Source of the DNA: an uncultured Pelagibacteraceae bacterium
GTDB taxonomy: Bacteria > Pseudomonadota > Alphaproteobacteria > Pelagibacterales > Pelagibacteraceae
NCBI GenBank assembly: GCA_902532645.1
Contig: CACAIU010000003.1
Coordinates: forward strand, 1 to 53,337
Length of the DNA stretch: 53,337 bases
Reading direction: 5' to 3'
Shown: in pieces, positions 51,300-53,337 of the stretch
How the letters are laid out: each line of letters starts with the position of its first letter
How positions within the stretch are numbered: the stretch's first letter is position 1
Program-made: the position numbers and the translations under genes
The notes under the pieces: model-generated
Database searches by the model: none
Told to the model about the DNA's origin: nothing
The model's input: the letters and a program-made list of their open reading frames with translations, nothing else

Positions 51300-51821
51300 T
51301 TGAATAACACAAAAATAAAAATTGGTGTGTTAGGTGGATCGTTTGATCCTGCTCACAAAGGACATTTGGCAATTTCTAAGGAAGCAAAAAAAAGATTCAA
51401 ACTCGAAAAAGTTATTTGGGCCATTACAAAAAAAAATCCATTTAAAATAGAAAGTAAGACATCTGTTACTAACAGAATTAAATATTGTAAAAAAATAATT
51501 GGTGCAAATTCATTTATTAAGGTTAAATTTTATGAAAAAATTATTAAATCAAATAAAACTATAAATTTAATCAATTATTTAAAAAAAGATAAAAACATTG
51601 AAATTTATTTTTTAATGGGTGCAGACAACCTTATTAATTTTCATAAATGGCATAAATCTAAATTAATTTCAAAAAAATGTAATATTTTAGTTTTTGATAG
51701 ACATGGGTATAAAAAAAATTCTTTAAAATCAAAGACATTTAAGCAACTTAGTAAGGCCAATCTAGAGTTTATTGAGTTTAATAAAGTCAACATTTCATCT
51801 TCTCAATTAAGAAAAATTTGA
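51300..51821 (+). CDS. nadD: Nicotinate-nucleotide adenylyltransferase (TTG start)
   Basis: GVLGGSFDPAHKGHLAIS, FLMGADNLINFHKW. Confidence 0.93.
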   Translation: MNNTKIKIGVLGGSFDPAHKGHLAISKEAKKRFKLEKVIWAITKKNPFKIESKTSVTNRIKYCKKIIGANSFIKVKFYEKIIKSNKTINLINYLKKDKNIEIYFLMGADNLINFHKWHKSKLISKKCNILVFDRHGYKKNSLKSKTFKQLSKANLEFIEFNKVNISSSQLRKI

Positions 51822-51838
51822 TAATCTAAAATCAATTA

Positions 51839-52189
51839 ATGGACAAAATTTCAGACTTAAAAGAAATTGTAATCAACACACTAGATCTCAATAAAGCTCA
51901 AGACATTGTAACTATTGATCTTAAAGACAAAAGTTCTATAGCTGATTACATGATCATAGCAAGCGGAACTTCATCTAGACATATCCAATCTTTATCAGAA
52001 CAAGTTTTAGAAAAACTTAAAAATAACGGTGTAAAAGACTCAAAAATTGAAGGTAAAGAAAGTGGAGAATGGAAACTTGTTGATGGGATTGATTTGATTG
52101 TTCATATTTTTCACCCAGAAAAAAGAAAGTTTTATGAATTAGAGAAAATTTGGTCAGAGCTAATTCCAAAAGAAAAAGTGATGATATGA
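51839..52189 (+). CDS. rsfS: Ribosome silencing factor RsfS
   Basis: DKSSIADYMIIASGTSSRHIQSL, GEWKLVDGIDLIVHIF. Confidence 0.95.
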   Translation: MDKISDLKEIVINTLDLNKAQDIVTIDLKDKSSIADYMIIASGTSSRHIQSLSEQVLEKLKNNGVKDSKIEGKESGEWKLVDGIDLIVHIFHPEKRKFYELEKIWSELIPKEKVMI

Positions 52190-53325
52190 AAAAAATTAAA
52201 TTTTTATTATTAATTTTTTTCTCTGTTTTTTATTTAAATAAAACAGTTATTTCAGCTGAAATTGATATTTATAAAAAAATTGATCTTTTCGGTGAAGTTT
52301 TAGAACAAATTAATAAAGAATATGTTGATGAGATCGATCAATCTGAAAGTATGGACTCTGCTATCAATGGACTTTTACAATCACTCGATCCATATTCAGC
52401 ATACATGTCTCCTAAAATTTTTGAGGAAATGCAAACTGAGTCTAGTGGTGAGTTTGGTGGATTAGGAATTGAAGTTAGTATGGAGGCTGGAGTAGTAAAA
52501 GTAATTTCACCAATAGATGATACACCTGCATCTAGGGCTGGATTAAAAGCTGGTGATTACATAGTCAAAATAAATAATGTTCAGGTTCAAGGAAAATCAT
52601 TAAGTGAAGCTGTTGATTTAATGAGAGGACCTGTCGGTTCTGGAATAGAATTGACAGTGAGACGAAGAAGTGAAAGAAAAGCGCTAACATTTAATATCAT
52701 AAGAGAAGTTATTCAGGTTCAATCTGTAAAATCTGAAATTATAGATGAAAATATTGGATACATCAGGCTTACTTCATTTAATGATAACAGTAGTAGTCAA
52801 ATAGAAAAACAAATTAAAAAACTTAAAAAAAATAAAAACTTAAATTCATTTATCTTAGATTTAAGAAATAATCCTGGGGGTCTTTTATCTCAAGCAATAA
52901 AGATATCAGACTTTTTTCTAGATAATGGAGAGATAGTTTCAACAAAAAGCAGAAAAAAATCTGAAAATAGAAAATGGTTTGCAAAAAAAGGAGATATTAC
53001 TGACGGAAAAACATTATTGGTTTTAATTAACTATGGTTCAGCATCTGCATCAGAAATTGTTGCCGGAGCTTTAAAGGATCACAAAAGAGCTATAATCATT
53101 GGTGAAAATAGCTTTGGTAAAGGTTCTGTTCAATCAATTATTCCTTTAAAAAATCGTGGAGCTATCAGATTAACTGTCGCAAAATATTACCTTCCATCTG
53201 GAAAATCTATTTCTGAAGTAGGTGTTAGACCAGATATTGAAGTAAATGAAGAAGGTGATGATTTTAGAATAAAAACTGATACTGATAATCAGTTAAATTA
53301 CGCTATTAAGTTACTTAACGGATAA
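52186..53325 (+). CDS. ctpA: S41 family carboxyl-terminal processing protease (start at 52186 preferred over 52150)
   Basis: Signal peptide MKKIKFLLLIFFSVFYLN, PDZ domain, LRNNPGGLLSQA, NYGSASASEIVAGAL catalytic Ser, GKGSVQ; ATGA overlap with rsfS. Confidence 0.93.
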   Translation: MKKIKFLLLIFFSVFYLNKTVISAEIDIYKKIDLFGEVLEQINKEYVDEIDQSESMDSAINGLLQSLDPYSAYMSPKIFEEMQTESSGEFGGLGIEVSMEAGVVKVISPIDDTPASRAGLKAGDYIVKINNVQVQGKSLSEAVDLMRGPVGSGIELTVRRRSERKALTFNIIREVIQVQSVKSEIIDENIGYIRLTSFNDNSSSQIEKQIKKLKKNKNLNSFILDLRNNPGGLLSQAIKISDFFLDNGEIVSTKSRKKSENRKWFAKKGDITDGKTLLVLINYGSASASEIVAGALKDHKRAIIIGENSFGKGSVQSIIPLKNRGAIRLTVAKYYLPSGKSISEVGVRPDIEVNEEGDDFRIKTDTDNQLNYAIKLLNG

Positions 53326-53337
53326 AATGGATAAAAA

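Overview
AT-rich, tightly packed bacterial chromosomal DNA that looks like a streamlined marine alphaproteobacterium, most likely SAR11/Pelagibacterales (inferred from gene content, low GC, minimal spacers and class I LysRS, not from a search). The accessory core (about 1-13.9 kb) is an apparently complete purine/urate catabolism locus. It contains a BMP-type nucleoside/purine ABC transporter, a purine phosphoribosyltransferase, the PuuD membrane domain, guanine deaminase, two-subunit xanthine dehydrogenase, HIU hydrolase, OHCU decarboxylase, PuuE-type allantoinase, allantoicase, ureidoglycolate lyase and a small cytochrome c. The rest is mostly housekeeping: msrA/sulfurtransferase/RND efflux, gpmA, murU/amgK-like, tsaE, ahcY, ChvG/ChvI-like, polA, bioY, an ActR-like regulator, an ODC/DHS-like/ureohydrolase polyamine operon, rpmB, pyrD, lysS, trkH, MFS, NlpC/P60, tyrA, hisC, metX-metW behind a SAM-II riboswitch, gloB, rplU-rpmA-obg-proB-proA-nadD-rsfS and a C-terminal processing protease. 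The best candidates for follow-up are the purine locus with a possibly split urate oxidase, the SAM-II element with its unusual leader, the polyamine operon, and the shared-TTAA convergent stop codons. No tRNA, rRNA, CRISPR array or mobile element was recognised.
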